Origin: Hymenobacter caeli
GTDB lineage: Bacteria > Bacteroidota > Bacteroidia > Cytophagales > Hymenobacteraceae
Assembly (NCBI RefSeq): GCF_013294115.1
Contig: NZ_JABSNP010000001.1
Location: 1-64,000, forward strand
DNA: 64,000 nucleotides
Direction of reading: 5' to 3'
A program made the position numbers and the translations under genes. Position 1 is the stretch's first letter; each line of letters opens with the position of its first letter. The notes beneath the pieces were generated by a model, which saw only the letters and a program-made list of their open reading frames with translations, was not told the DNA's origin and ran no database searches. Below are positions 25,534-34,042 of this stretch, in pieces.

Positions 25534-26111
25534 GCCCCGGACGCCGCCAGCTGGCTGCAGCGGGCCAGCAGGGCCAGCGTGCGCAGGGCCGCCCGCGCCC
25601 GGGTTTTGACCGTGGCCACCGGGATGCCCAACTCCTGGGCGGCTTCCAGCTGGGTGCAGCCGCCGAAGTAGAGCAGGTCGATGACCGCCCACTGCCGGGG
25701 GATGAGGTGCTGCGTCAGCTCGCGCAGCCCGATGTGCTCGGGGCGGAAGGCGACGGGGGCCCGCACGTGCTGGGCCGCCGGCACCTCCAGCGACCGGGTG
25801 CCCCGGTAGAAGCGGTGCCCCGCGCTCCGCACCGCGTCGAGGGCGTGGTTGCCGCACACGCGGGCCATCCAGGTGAAGAGGCGGCCCCGGCCGGCGTCGT
25901 AGCCGCCGATGCCCAGCCAAATCTTCAGCAGGCCTTCCTGGAGCAGGTCCTGCGCCTGGGCCTCGTCGGGCGTGATGCGCCGAATCACGGCCAGCAAGGC
26001 CACCGAGTACCGCTCGTACAGCAGCCCGAAGGCGCGTTCGTCGCGCGCCAGCAGCTGCGCCACCAGCACCGATTCGTCCGCTGCCGGGGGCAGCGTCGGT
26101 AATAATTTCAT
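25530..26111 (-). CDS. ECF-type RNA polymerase sigma factor
   Basis: A 193-residue protein from ATG 26111 (MKLLPTLPPAAD); the open frame extends to 26192. Sigma region 2 is clear (ERAFGLLYERYSVALLAVI, then EAQAQDLLQEGLLKIWLGI, and FTWMARVCGNHALDAVRS for the -10 contact helices) and region 4 ends with the helix-turn-helix LEAAQELGIPVATVKTRARA. It belongs to the sigma-70 family ECF group. No anti-sigma factor gene follows; instead its stop codon shares four bases (CTAG, 25530-25533) with the stop of the convergent esterase gene. Control may thus be transcriptional or by a distant partner. Confidence 0.92.
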   Translation of the reverse strand: MKLLPTLPPAADESVLVAQLLARDERAFGLLYERYSVALLAVIRRITPDEAQAQDLLQEGLLKIWLGIGGYDAGRGRLFTWMARVCGNHALDAVRSAGHRFYRGTRSLEVPAAQHVRAPVAFRPEHIGLRELTQHLIPRQWAVIDLLYFGGCTQLEAAQELGIPVATVKTRARAALRTLALLARCSQLAASGA

Positions 26112-26578
26112 AGTGGATAGCGGCGCACCCGCTAGCTGCCGCGTGGCCGCCAAGGGGTAGAATAAGTGGACGGAGATAGGGCCCGGTGGCAAACCCGGGC
26201 AACGGCCAGCTAGTGCAATAGGTTTTAGAAGTGCGCCCGGCGGAGTGGCCCCGCGCCGGTCCGGTTAAAAGGGAAGAAAAATGAAACGGCGAATACTACG
26301 GGTAAAAGTACAACTTTTCATTTATCCCCGAAATTACTATAATTCGTATATCGTGAAAATATTATTGATGTAAGTAATTGTTTTATAATAATATAAATAT
26401 AAAAAAAAGATTTAAAACCTAAAAAAGAAACCTATAATTATGTGTTAAGTCAAAAATAAAAATTTATAAATGCAATTTTACTTCTCGGAAAGAGCCTATC
26501 GGCCCGGCCTTTTGTATGAGGCTAACACGGGATTCAATGGCCGGGCGGAGGGCAGCGGTGGTGACCCTCGGCGGCCGG
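26112..26578. other. Gene-free gap with an AT-rich island
   Basis: No gene is seen. From about 26278 to 26485 the DNA is strongly AT-rich, with runs of A and T (for instance a run of eight A at about 26402-26409), in a region that is otherwise very GC-rich. It lies upstream of the sigma factor gene and just downstream of the small lipoprotein gene. It could hold regulatory sites or be the remnant of foreign DNA; no ORF, tRNA or clear hairpin was found in it. Confidence 0.6.
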
Positions 26579-27064
26579 CTAGTGCCGGCGCTTCGTTACC
26601 ACGGGCTGCACGTCGGTGAAGGCGCCCTTGATGGTGCTGCGCTTGCCCGGGGCCCCGGCCAGGCGCGTGCCGTGGAACGTGCCGGAAAAGCCCCCGCGCG
26701 GCGTTTGGGTGAGGGTGCCGCGCAGGTGCGCGCTGTAGTTGGCGCTCACCACCAGGGCGTTTTCTTTGTAGGCGTAGGTGAGCAGGGTGGCTTTGTAGGC
26801 CGAAACGGGCGTGCCCGTGGGCTTGGTGTAGTCGACGATAAAGGAACCGCCGTCGGCCTGTCCGGCTTGCTCAACGAACACGGTCAGCACGTCGGTGCTA
26901 TCGGCTTTGCCAGCTTCCAGCACGGCCCGGGTGGGCACTTGCACGGTGCGGCCTTCGCGCTTGTAGCGGGTTGTGCTGGGCTCGCGGGTGAACAGCTCCT
27001 GGTTGGCCGAACAGGCGGCCACCGCGGGCAGCAGCGCCCAAAGCAAGGGGTAGAGTTTGCGCAT
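26579..27064 (-). CDS. Small lipoprotein, unknown function
   Basis: A 161-residue protein with a lipoprotein signal (MRKLYPLLWALLPAVAACSA, lipid Cys18). The mature part is strand-like with alternating polar and hydrophobic residues (GGSFIVDYTKPTGTPVSAY, ENALVVSANYSAHLRGTLT) and a basic C terminus. I recognise no domain; similar sized proteins in this phylum carry a calycin- or immunoglobulin-like fold, but that is a guess. It is monocistronic. Confidence 0.6.
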   Translation of the reverse strand: MRKLYPLLWALLPAVAACSANQELFTREPSTTRYKREGRTVQVPTRAVLEAGKADSTDVLTVFVEQAGQADGGSFIVDYTKPTGTPVSAYKATLLTYAYKENALVVSANYSAHLRGTLTQTPRGGFSGTFHGTRLAGAPGKRSTIKGAFTDVQPVVTKRRH

Positions 27065-27503
27065 AAAAGGGGCTTGGTAGAAAACTAAACGGGACCGTAG
27101 TTGGGTGGTGGCGCAGCCGGGCGCTGTGCGGCAGGCGCGGCGGGGCTCAATCGGGCAGCGCTTGCCGCGCTTTGGCTAGCGCCCCGGGGAAGCTGCCAGG
27201 GCCGAGCGGGCGGCAAACGGGCCCGGGGTTGCTGCGTCCCTCAAAGCCGAACGCCGGTTGCCGCTGTCCGCTTTGGCCGCCGCCGGGGGCGACCGGGCGG
27301 CCCGCCACGGCCAGCCAATGCGTTGGTTTCCGGGGGCTGCACGGCGGGACCCGGGGCCCTGGCCGGCGCGCTGCAAAATCACTCATTGGGGCGGGTAACG
27401 TCAAAAAAAACAAAGCCTCGGCAAGATAGTCCAATTTGGATTCCCGGTCCTGCCAAAACGGCGGCCTTGGCCTTCCGGCCCCAACCTTGCCCAGAGCCCG
27501 GTA
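27065..27503. other. Gene-free GC-rich gap
   Basis: 439 bases between the small lipoprotein gene and the divergent ABC transporter gene. Overlapping open frames exist on both strands, but their translations are Arg/Gly/Pro/Ala-rich with no hydrophobic core or motif, as expected from GC-rich non-coding DNA. I see no hairpin or convincing promoter except a reverse-strand TATCTTGC-like box near 27420. Confidence 0.5.
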
Positions 27504-29387
27504 ATGCTTGATTTTCTGAAAAATATCTCTGCCAAAAACCCCAACAACGCCCGCGGGGGCGAGAAGCCCGCCGTGAGCGTGCGCGAGCGGGTGGGGGCCC
27601 TGCGCCACCTGCCGGCGTTCCTGCGGCTCATCTGGCGCACCAGCCCGGCCCTCACGGTGGGCAACGTGCTGCTACGCCTGCTGCGGGCGGCCCTGCCGCT
27701 GGCCACGCTCTACGTGGGCAAGCTCATCCTCGACGACGTGGTGCAGCTCACGCGCCTGCCCGCCGCCGCGCGGGCCCTGGGGCCCGTGGGGGCCCTGGTG
27801 GCCCTGGAGTTTGGCCTCGTGCTGCTGGCCGACGCCTCGGGCCGCGCAGTGGCCCTACTCGATTCGCTGCTCGGCGACTTGTTCGCCAATGCCTCGTCCA
27901 TCCGCCTCATGGAGCACGCTGCCGAGCTGGACCTGGACCAGTTCGAGGACAGCACGTTTTACGACAAGCTGGAGCGGGCCCGCCGCCAAACCCTGTCGCG
28001 CTCGGTGCTGATGAGCCAGGTGCTGGCCCAGGGCCAGGACGCCGTAACGCTCGTGCTGCTGGCCGCCGGGCTGGTGGCCTTCCAGCCGTGGCTGCTGGGG
28101 CTGCTGCTGCTGGCCGTGGTACCAGCCTTCCTGGGCGAGAGCCACTTCAACGAGCGCAGCTACTCGCTGAGCCACTCCTGGACGCCCGAGCGCCGCGAGC
28201 TGGACTACCTGCGCCAGACCGGGGCTTCGGACGAAACGGCCAAGGAAGTGAAGATCTTCGGCCTTTCGGATTTCCTGGTGGACCGCTTCCGCACGCTTTC
28301 TGACCAGTTTTACACCCAGAATAAAGGCCTGGCGCTGCGGCGGGCGGGGTGGGGTACGGTGTTCGCGGCGGTGGGCGCGGCCGGCTACTACGGGGCCTAC
28401 GTCTACATTTTGGCGCGGGCCGTGGCCGGGCAGATTTCCATCGGGCAGCTTACCTTTCTGGCAGGCTCGTTTGCCCGGCTCCGGGGCCTGCTCGAAGGCA
28501 TCCTGAGCCGCTTCAGCTCGGTGGCCGACGGGGCCTTGTACTTGCAGGATTTTTTCGATTTCTTTGCCCTGCGGCCGAAAATCACGCGGCAGGCGGTGGG
28601 CGTTGAAACGGCCCGGCCGTTCCCGCGGCCCATTCAGCAGGGGTTTCGGTTTGAAAACGTCGGGTTCCAGTACAAGAATGGTACAAAATGGGCCATTCGG
28701 AACCTGTCGTTCGAATTGCGGGCGGGCGAAAAGCTGGCGCTGGTGGGCGAGAACGGGGCCGGCAAAACCACGCTCGTCAAGCTCCTGGCCCGCCTCTACG
28801 ACCCCGCCGAGGGCCGCATCCTGCTCGACGGCCACGATTTGCGCGAGTACGACCCCGCCGAGCTGCGCCAGGAAATCGGCGTCATTTTCCAGGATTTTGT
28901 GCGCTTCCAGCTGCCCGCGGGCCAGAACCTGGCCGTGGGCCGCATCGACCAGCGCCACAACCAGCCCCGCATCGAAACCGCCGCCCACCAGAGCCTCGCC
29001 GACTCGGTGATTGCCAAGCTGCCCGGCGGCTACGACCAGATGATTGGCCGCCGCTTCAGCGGCGGCGTGGACCTGAGCGGCGGCGAGTGGCAAAAAATCG
29101 CCCTCGGCCGCGCCTACATGCGCGACGCCCAGCTGCTGATCCTCGACGAGCCCACCGCCGCCCTCGACGCCCGCGCCGAGTACGAGGTTTTCGAGCGCTT
29201 CAAGGAGCTGACGCAGGGCAAAACCGCCGTCCTCATCAGCCACCGCTTCAGCACCGTGCGCATGGCCGACCGCATCCTGGTCATCGAAAACGGCCAGTTT
29301 GTGGAAATCGGCTCCCACGAGGAGCTGCTGGCCAAGGGCGGCCGCTACGCCGAGCTATTTGCGTTGCAAGCGGCGGGGTACCGGTAG
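27504..29387 (+). CDS. ABC exporter, fused permease and ATPase
   Basis: A 627-residue half-transporter: transmembrane domain (about 30-350) with roughly six hydrophobic segments, then a nucleotide-binding domain with Walker A GENGAGKTT at residue 415, Q-loop near GVIFQDFVRF, signature LSGGEWQ at residue 524, Walker B LLILDEP at residue 544 and H-loop ISHRF. It is of the MsbA/MdlB type and must dimerise. The switch helix and D-loop (TAALDARAEYEVF) are intact, so it should hydrolyse ATP. Substrate unknown: it could be a lipid, peptide or drug. It is a single gene, convergent with the Uma2 gene, with 25 bases between stops. Confidence 0.93.
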   Translation: MLDFLKNISAKNPNNARGGEKPAVSVRERVGALRHLPAFLRLIWRTSPALTVGNVLLRLLRAALPLATLYVGKLILDDVVQLTRLPAAARALGPVGALVALEFGLVLLADASGRAVALLDSLLGDLFANASSIRLMEHAAELDLDQFEDSTFYDKLERARRQTLSRSVLMSQVLAQGQDAVTLVLLAAGLVAFQPWLLGLLLLAVVPAFLGESHFNERSYSLSHSWTPERRELDYLRQTGASDETAKEVKIFGLSDFLVDRFRTLSDQFYTQNKGLALRRAGWGTVFAAVGAAGYYGAYVYILARAVAGQISIGQLTFLAGSFARLRGLLEGILSRFSSVADGALYLQDFFDFFALRPKITRQAVGVETARPFPRPIQQGFRFENVGFQYKNGTKWAIRNLSFELRAGEKLALVGENGAGKTTLVKLLARLYDPAEGRILLDGHDLREYDPAELRQEIGVIFQDFVRFQLPAGQNLAVGRIDQRHNQPRIETAAHQSLADSVIAKLPGGYDQMIGRRFSGGVDLSGGEWQKIALGRAYMRDAQLLILDEPTAALDARAEYEVFERFKELTQGKTAVLISHRFSTVRMADRILVIENGQFVEIGSHEELLAKGGRYAELFALQAAGYR

Positions 29388-29412
29388 GGTGAATGGAAGA
29401 AAAAAATAAAAC

Positions 29413-30018
29413 TTATTCCTCTTCCGCTGCGGAGCCGGCCTTCATCGGCGCCACGCCCGCCTCTTCGTACACCTCGGCCAGCGTCAGCGTTAGTCCCAGC
29501 TCCGGGATAATTAGCGCGTCTTCGGCTTCGGCCAGGGCGGTGTGGGCCCACACGCCGTGCTCGGTGAGCTGGTACCACTCCACGAGCCAGGTTTTTTGCG
29601 AGACCAGCAGGTAATGGCGCAGGCTCGGCAGCTTCTTGTACTGGTTGAATTTCAGGCCCCGGTCGTAGGCTTCGGTGGAAGGTGAGAGCACTTCCACGAT
29701 GAGCACCGGGCGGTGTAGCTGCTGGCTTTCGCGCTGGTCGTGCGGGTCGCAGCTCACCATCACGTCGGGGTAGGCGTAGTGGCGGTTTTCCGCCACGGCC
29801 AGCCGCACGGCTTCCATTTGCACCCGGCAGGGCTTGCCGCGCAGGGCTTGGCGGCAACTCATGTACACGTTGCCCGCGATGGTGTTGTGCGCAATGCTGG
29901 CCCCGGCCATTGCAAATACCTCGCCCTCGAAAAACTCGTGGCGCACCTCGCTGCCTTCTTCCAAAGCAAAATATTCTTCGGTTGTGTAGCGGTGCGGTTG
30001 CGGTTCGGCGTGTCCCAT
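29413..30018 (-). CDS. Uma2-family (DUF820) nuclease-fold protein
   Basis: A 201-residue protein of the Uma2 family, which has the PD-(D/E)xK restriction-endonuclease fold. Motifs: YTTEEYFALEE at the start, FEGEVFAMAGAS, IAHNTIAGNVYMSCRQAL, YPDVMVSC (catalytic Asp), and PVLIVEVLSPSTEAYDRG (the ExL catalytic strand), then KFNQYKKLPSLRHYLLVS. ATG 30018 is the start; a TTG six bases upstream (30024) lies inside the promoter -7 box and cannot be translated. The function of the family is unknown though it is very abundant in cyanobacteria and Bacteroidota. The C terminus is a short acidic tail. Confidence 0.88.
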   Translation of the reverse strand: MGHAEPQPHRYTTEEYFALEEGSEVRHEFFEGEVFAMAGASIAHNTIAGNVYMSCRQALRGKPCRVQMEAVRLAVAENRHYAYPDVMVSCDPHDQRESQQLHRPVLIVEVLSPSTEAYDRGLKFNQYKKLPSLRHYLLVSQKTWLVEWYQLTEHGVWAHTALAEAEDALIIPELGLTLTLAEVYEEAGVAPMKAGSAAEEE

Positions 30019-30021
30019 AGC

Positions 30022-30050
30022 CAAATATAACGGCCGCTGGTAGCAAGCAA
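30022..30050 (-). promoter_or_regulatory. Bacteroidota-type promoter of the Uma2 gene
   Basis: On the minus strand, TTG (30050-30048), 18 bases, then TATATTTG (30029-30022), which matches the TTG-N17-23-TAnnTTTG consensus of this phylum. The ATG at 30018 lies only four bases past the -7 box, so the transcript would be leaderless or nearly so. Confidence 0.6.
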
Positions 30051-30176
30051 GTCACGCCCGGCCGCGCCTTACATGTACTACGCCGCGCAGTGTGCCCTGC
30101 AAGCCGCTGGCTACCGCCAGGGGCCCGGCTGCGTAAAGGCACCAGCGGCCTATTGGCTGCGCTAATTCAGCAACGC

Positions 30177-31097
30177 ATGGCCTCCTCAAAAACGGCGCTC
30201 TACACGGCCCTGGCGGCCAACCTGGGCATTGCCGCCACCAAATTTGTGGCCGCCGGCATCACGGGCAGCTCGGCCATGCTCTCGGAGGGCATTCACTCGC
30301 TGGTGGACACCGGCAACGAGCTGCTGCTGCTGCTGGGCCTGCGCCGCAGCCAGCGGCCCCCCGACGAGCACCGGCCGTTCGGCTACGGCCGGGAGCAGTA
30401 CTTCTGGTCCTGCGTGGTGGCCCTGCTGGTGTTTGCGGTCGGCGGGGGGCTCTCGTGCTACGAAGGCGTGGCGCACCTGCGGCACCCGGAGCCCATGAAA
30501 AACCCGCTGTGGAACTACCTCGTGCTGGGCGTGGCCTTTGCCTTAGACGGCTACTCGCTGCGCACCGCGTGGCGGGCCTTCAACGCGAAACGGGGAGCGG
30601 AGCCGTTCTGGCAGGCCTTGAAAAACAGCAAAGACGCCGCCACGTTCACGGTGCTGTTCGAGGACGCGTCCGACGTGCTGGGCCTGCTCATTGCTTTTCT
30701 GGGGGTGTTTCTGGGCCACGCCTTGCACAACCCGTACTTCGACGGCGGGGCCTCGGTTTTGATTGGGCTGCTGCTGATGGCCGTGGCCGGGGTGCTGGCC
30801 GGCCAAAGCAAAAGCCTGCTGCTGGGCGAAGGCGTGGACGCGGCAACCCGCCGCCGGCTGGTGGCCCTCACCGAGGCCGATCCGGCCGTGGTGCGGGCCC
30901 TGCGCATCGCCACCATCTACCTGGGCCCCGAGGAAATCACGCTCGTGCAGGGCGTCGCCTTCCGCCTCGACCTAACCACGGCGGCCATCAACCAGGCCAT
31001 CGTGCGCATCCACGCGGCGGAAAAGCAGGCCTTCCCCGCCATCAGGCACGCCTATATCCAGCCCGTGGCCCTGGCCGAAACCGAGGAAGTCGCGTAG
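30177..31097 (+). CDS. Cation diffusion facilitator (CDF) family transporter
   Basis: A 306-residue inner-membrane protein from ATG 30177; the longer frame from 30090 adds an unsupported 29 residues. Six hydrophobic segments in the first 215 residues carry the CDF metal site residues in SEGIHSLVDTGNE (helix 2, HxxxD) and FEDASDVLGLLIA (helix 5). The C-terminal cytoplasmic domain is compact (about 215-306). CDF proteins export Zn, Fe, Mn or Co by proton antiport; the DxxxD-like variants here do not let me choose the metal. The gene is alone, divergent from the Uma2 gene. Confidence 0.9.
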   Translation: MASSKTALYTALAANLGIAATKFVAAGITGSSAMLSEGIHSLVDTGNELLLLLGLRRSQRPPDEHRPFGYGREQYFWSCVVALLVFAVGGGLSCYEGVAHLRHPEPMKNPLWNYLVLGVAFALDGYSLRTAWRAFNAKRGAEPFWQALKNSKDAATFTVLFEDASDVLGLLIAFLGVFLGHALHNPYFDGGASVLIGLLLMAVAGVLAGQSKSLLLGEGVDAATRRRLVALTEADPAVVRALRIATIYLGPEEITLVQGVAFRLDLTTAAINQAIVRIHAAEKQAFPAIRHAYIQPVALAETEEVA

Positions 31098-31391
31098 CGG
31101 CGGTTGGGTGGGCCGGCCCCGGGCCAGTGGGGCGCTTTGCCAGCCGCAAAATATTCTGCTGCCGGGCGGCACGGGCGGCGCTTGGATAAATTTTTCGGCC
31201 CCATGCACCTGCGGTGCACCGAGCCAAATAGCCGGGCCGGGGCCCCGGGGCGGCCGTTCCGGGGCCCGTGGGGGCCGCGGCCCAGTAATGGCTAGTGGCT
31301 ATGTTATGAAGGTATTACGTGCGGGAGGATAGGCGGAAACCAAGATGGATTTCGTATCTTGGAACCTCATTGTTCTTCCCTTCCGCTTGAT

Positions 31392-32045
31392 ATGAAATTT
31401 ACCCTTGCTTTCTGGTTGGGCTGCCTGCTGGCGGTCGGCTTGCTCCCCGGCTGCATCATGTCGCGCGAGGCCCGCGTCGAGTCCGACTACAGCTACGGCG
31501 GGCGCTTCCGGCGCTACCGCTCCTACAGTTTCATTACCGGCACCGGCCTGGCCTCCGACACCAGCCACCTGGGCGGAACCCTGCGCGACGCCATCCGGCA
31601 GCGCCTGCGGGCCCAGGGCTACCGCCCCGCCCGCGGCAACAGCCGCCCCGACCTGCTGGTGAGCTTCCGCATTTTTGAGGGCGACATGCACTTCCACGGC
31701 TTCAACCAAGAGGAGCTGACCACCTGGGTGAAGAACAACGACGCCGAGGACGACGCCACCCCCGACGACCAGCGCCACACCTACCAGCCCGTGCGCCTGC
31801 TGCTAGCCGAGGGCACGCTGCTCGTCACCCTCATCGACGCCCACTCCAACCGGGCCGTGTGGAACGGCTACGCCTCGGGCGTGACCGTGCCCGAGGGCCT
31901 GCGCGGCGAAGTGGTGCTCGTGCGCTCGGTGCGCTCCATTTTTGACCGCTACCGCATCTTCACCGAGAACTATTTCCAGGGCGGCAACGTGGACGGCTCC
32001 GCCAACGGCGGCGGCCCCGGCGATGCCGACGGCGAAAAGCCGTAG
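31392..32045 (+). CDS. DUF4136 lipoprotein
   Basis: A 217-residue protein from ATG 31392, with a lipoprotein signal (LLAVGLLPGCIMS, lipid Cys about residue 19). The mature part reads like DUF4136: opening VESDYSYGGRFRRYRSYSF, middle LRDAIRQRLRAQGYRP followed by RPDLLVSFRIF, and a closing block LLVTLIDAHSNRAVWNGYAS. It ends in a Gly/Asp tail. DUF4136 proteins are outer-membrane or periplasmic and of unknown role. The gap of 294 bases before it holds nothing I can name. A TATCTTGG box at about 31357 may be a -7 element. Confidence 0.82.
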   Translation: MKFTLAFWLGCLLAVGLLPGCIMSREARVESDYSYGGRFRRYRSYSFITGTGLASDTSHLGGTLRDAIRQRLRAQGYRPARGNSRPDLLVSFRIFEGDMHFHGFNQEELTTWVKNNDAEDDATPDDQRHTYQPVRLLLAEGTLLVTLIDAHSNRAVWNGYASGVTVPEGLRGEVVLVRSVRSIFDRYRIFTENYFQGGNVDGSANGGGPGDADGEKP

Positions 32046-32053
32046 CCCGGCGG

Positions 32054-33028
32054 CTAGACCACGGCCGCGTTGCGCACCGCAATCAGCTCGGCGGCCACGC
32101 TGACGGCAATTTCTTCGGGCGTGCGGCTGTGGATGGGCACGCCGATGGGCCCCCGCAGCCGTTCCAGGACTGCGGCGGCAAAGCCTTCGGCCAGCAGCAC
32201 CCGGCGCAGCTCGGCTACTTTGGCGGCGCTGCCCATCACGCCCAGGTAGGCATAATCGCGGTCCAGCAGCTGGCGCAGGGCCACGGCGTCGGTGCGGTAG
32301 CCCACGGTCATCACCACCACGTAGCGGTGGGGGCCCGGGGGCACGGCGGCGGCCAGGGCCTCATAGCTGCTCAGCACGTGGCGGTGGTGGGCGGCGTCAT
32401 TAGCGGCCAGCGTGGGCAGGTCGGGCCGGTCGTCGAGCACGGTGATTTCAAACTCCAGGGCCGCCGCCACCCGCGCCAGGGCCCGGCTCACGTGCCCGCC
32501 GCCCACGATCGTGAGCTGGTCGCGGAAGCCCAACTGCTCGCAGTAGCGCCACCCGGGCCCCGGCTGGTAGCGGTAAAAAGTATTCGGCACTTCGGTCAGC
32601 ACCCGCAGGCCGGCGGCGGCGCTCAGCTCAAAAGCGCCGCGGCCCAAGGCCCCCAGGGTGTGTTCGATGGCCGCCACGGCGGGCAAATCGGCCGGCCGCA
32701 GGGGCCAGAGCAGCACCTCCTGCTCGCCCGAGCACATCATGCCCGAGCGGTCGGCCGGGGCCTCGCGCCGGTGCACCTGGGGCCGCAGCAGCGGCGCGAA
32801 GTCGCCGGCCCGTAGGCGCTGGCGGGCCAACTCCACCCACTTGTGCTCCATGATGCCGCCGCCGATGGAGCCAGCCGTTTCGGCCGCTGTCACCACCATT
32901 TTGAAGCCCTGGCGGCCAGGGCTGCTGCCGGCGCTGCGCACCACGCACAGCAGCGCCGCCGGCTGGCCCGCCCGGAGGGCGGCCGCTGCCAGGGCCCAGG
33001 CGGGCAGGTCGCGGGGAGGGGAGGGCAT
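32054..33028 (-). CDS. xdhC: XdhC family molybdenum cofactor maturation factor
   Basis: A 324-residue protein of the XdhC/CoxI family: N-terminal XdhC_CoxI domain with LLCVVRSAGSSPGRQGFKMVV and GSIGGGIMEHKWVELA, a central MCSGEQEVLLWPL block, and a C-terminal Rossmann domain starting LTIVGGGHVSRALARVA and including VMTVGYRTDAVALRQLL and YLGVMGSAAKVAELRR. XdhC inserts the sulfurated molybdenum cofactor into xanthine dehydrogenase. This fits with xdhA/xdhB 8-12 kb away on the other side of the urate/allantoin genes. It is convergent with the DUF4136 gene and followed on its strand by no other gene; the urate oxidase gene lies just upstream on the same strand. Confidence 0.93.
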   Translation of the reverse strand: MPSPPRDLPAWALAAAALRAGQPAALLCVVRSAGSSPGRQGFKMVVTAAETAGSIGGGIMEHKWVELARQRLRAGDFAPLLRPQVHRREAPADRSGMMCSGEQEVLLWPLRPADLPAVAAIEHTLGALGRGAFELSAAAGLRVLTEVPNTFYRYQPGPGWRYCEQLGFRDQLTIVGGGHVSRALARVAAALEFEITVLDDRPDLPTLAANDAAHHRHVLSSYEALAAAVPPGPHRYVVVMTVGYRTDAVALRQLLDRDYAYLGVMGSAAKVAELRRVLLAEGFAAAVLERLRGPIGVPIHSRTPEEIAVSVAAELIAVRNAAVV

Positions 33029-33055
33029 AATTTAATTAACTTAAGATAATAATGG

Positions 33056-33098
33056 AACGTCATGCTCAGCTGCGCGGACGCCAGATGAGCATGACGTT
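33056..33098. repeat. GTCATGC-type palindromic repeat, copy B (short)
   Basis: Arms AACGTCATGCTCA (33056-33068) and TGAGCATGACGTT (33086-33098) are perfectly complementary. The inner part GCGCGGACGCCAGA is also found in the right arm of copy A. Lies in the gap between xdhC and the urate oxidase gene, which are transcribed in the same direction. Confidence 0.8.
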
Positions 33099-33133
33099 TT
33101 CAATGTTGCGCTCTGCGTGTTTCTGTTGAAAAA

Positions 33134-33982
33134 TTACCCCCGCACCACCGTGCCGGTAATGTAGCCAAACGGCGCGTCGGTGGCCACGAACACCTCGTTG
33201 GTGTTGGTTTGGCCGAAGGGCTCCAGGTTGAAGGGAATGTGGTGCTTGTTGGGCATGACGAGGCTTACTTCCTTCACTGCGTCGTTGGATTTTAGGATTT
33301 CCTCGCCAATGGCATAAAGCGTGTGCTGCACCGAGAGGCTCTGGTGCCCGGCGAAGGTGCGCAGCAGATTGGTGCGGATTTGCTGGTACTGAGTTTCAAA
33401 ATCGAGGTCGGCGGCGGTGTACTCCCACTCGGCCTCGCACTCGGTGGCCAGGATGCGGTCGGTGGTTTCGGGCAGCACGGTGTACTCGTCTTTGGGGTAG
33501 CCCACGAAGCCCGAATCGGCGGTTTTGAGCAGCAGCAGGCCCTTCAGGCCGGCCCACACCGTGGTGGTGCCGTCGGCGCGTAGCTCCACTGCGGCGCGGC
33601 GCTTCTCCGAGCCGCCGCCCACGAAAGCGTGCGGGTGGGCCTGGCCGTCGAAGCTCATGCGTTGGTACAGGTGCTCCACGATTTCGATGCGGGCTTTGCT
33701 CACCTGCGGGTTGCGGGCCACGAAATGCCGCGCCAGCACCAGGCCAAACTCCTCGATGGGGCCCGTGAAATACTCGCGGGCCAGGGCGTACACGGTGTTT
33801 TTCTGGGTGTCGGTGGGCAGGATGAGGGCGTTGTCGCCCACGGTGTGGGCCGCCTCGAAGTCGCCGGTCAGCTGCACGCTCACCGATACCTGGCGGAACT
33901 CGTGGTGGCCGGCGTGGCGGAGGACGCGTGAGAGGTTCACGGCGTTTTTGCCGTAGGCGTTGGCGGCGAGTTTGATGGGCAT
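33134..33982 (-). CDS. Factor-independent urate oxidase
   Basis: A 282-residue uricase from ATG 33982; a start at 34003 adds 7 residues. It carries the catalytic residues known from fungal uricase: Lys12 (YGKNAVNL), Thr57 (LPTDTQKNTVY) and His247 in the PNKHH motif. It converts urate to 5-hydroxyisourate with O2 and no cofactor; the active enzyme is a homotetramer of two-domain (T-fold) subunits. It sits beside xdhC on the same strand and divergent (60 bases between starts) from the allantoinase gene, so one intergenic region probably controls both. Bacterial cytosolic form without targeting signal; the length fits. Confidence 0.95.
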   Translation of the reverse strand: MPIKLAANAYGKNAVNLSRVLRHAGHHEFRQVSVSVQLTGDFEAAHTVGDNALILPTDTQKNTVYALAREYFTGPIEEFGLVLARHFVARNPQVSKARIEIVEHLYQRMSFDGQAHPHAFVGGGSEKRRAAVELRADGTTTVWAGLKGLLLLKTADSGFVGYPKDEYTVLPETTDRILATECEAEWEYTAADLDFETQYQQIRTNLLRTFAGHQSLSVQHTLYAIGEEILKSNDAVKEVSLVMPNKHHIPFNLEPFGQTNTNEVFVATDAPFGYITGTVVRG

Positions 33983-34042
33983 GGGGCGTAGCTTGCGGAG
34001 CAAAAAAAGAAGGGCAAGATAGTCGCCCGCCGCCTCCGCCCG

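Noticed and set aside
27101..27608. Overlapping frames of 136 and 153 codons on both strands before the ABC transporter
   Set aside because: No hydrophobic core, no motif, biased composition; treated as non-coding.
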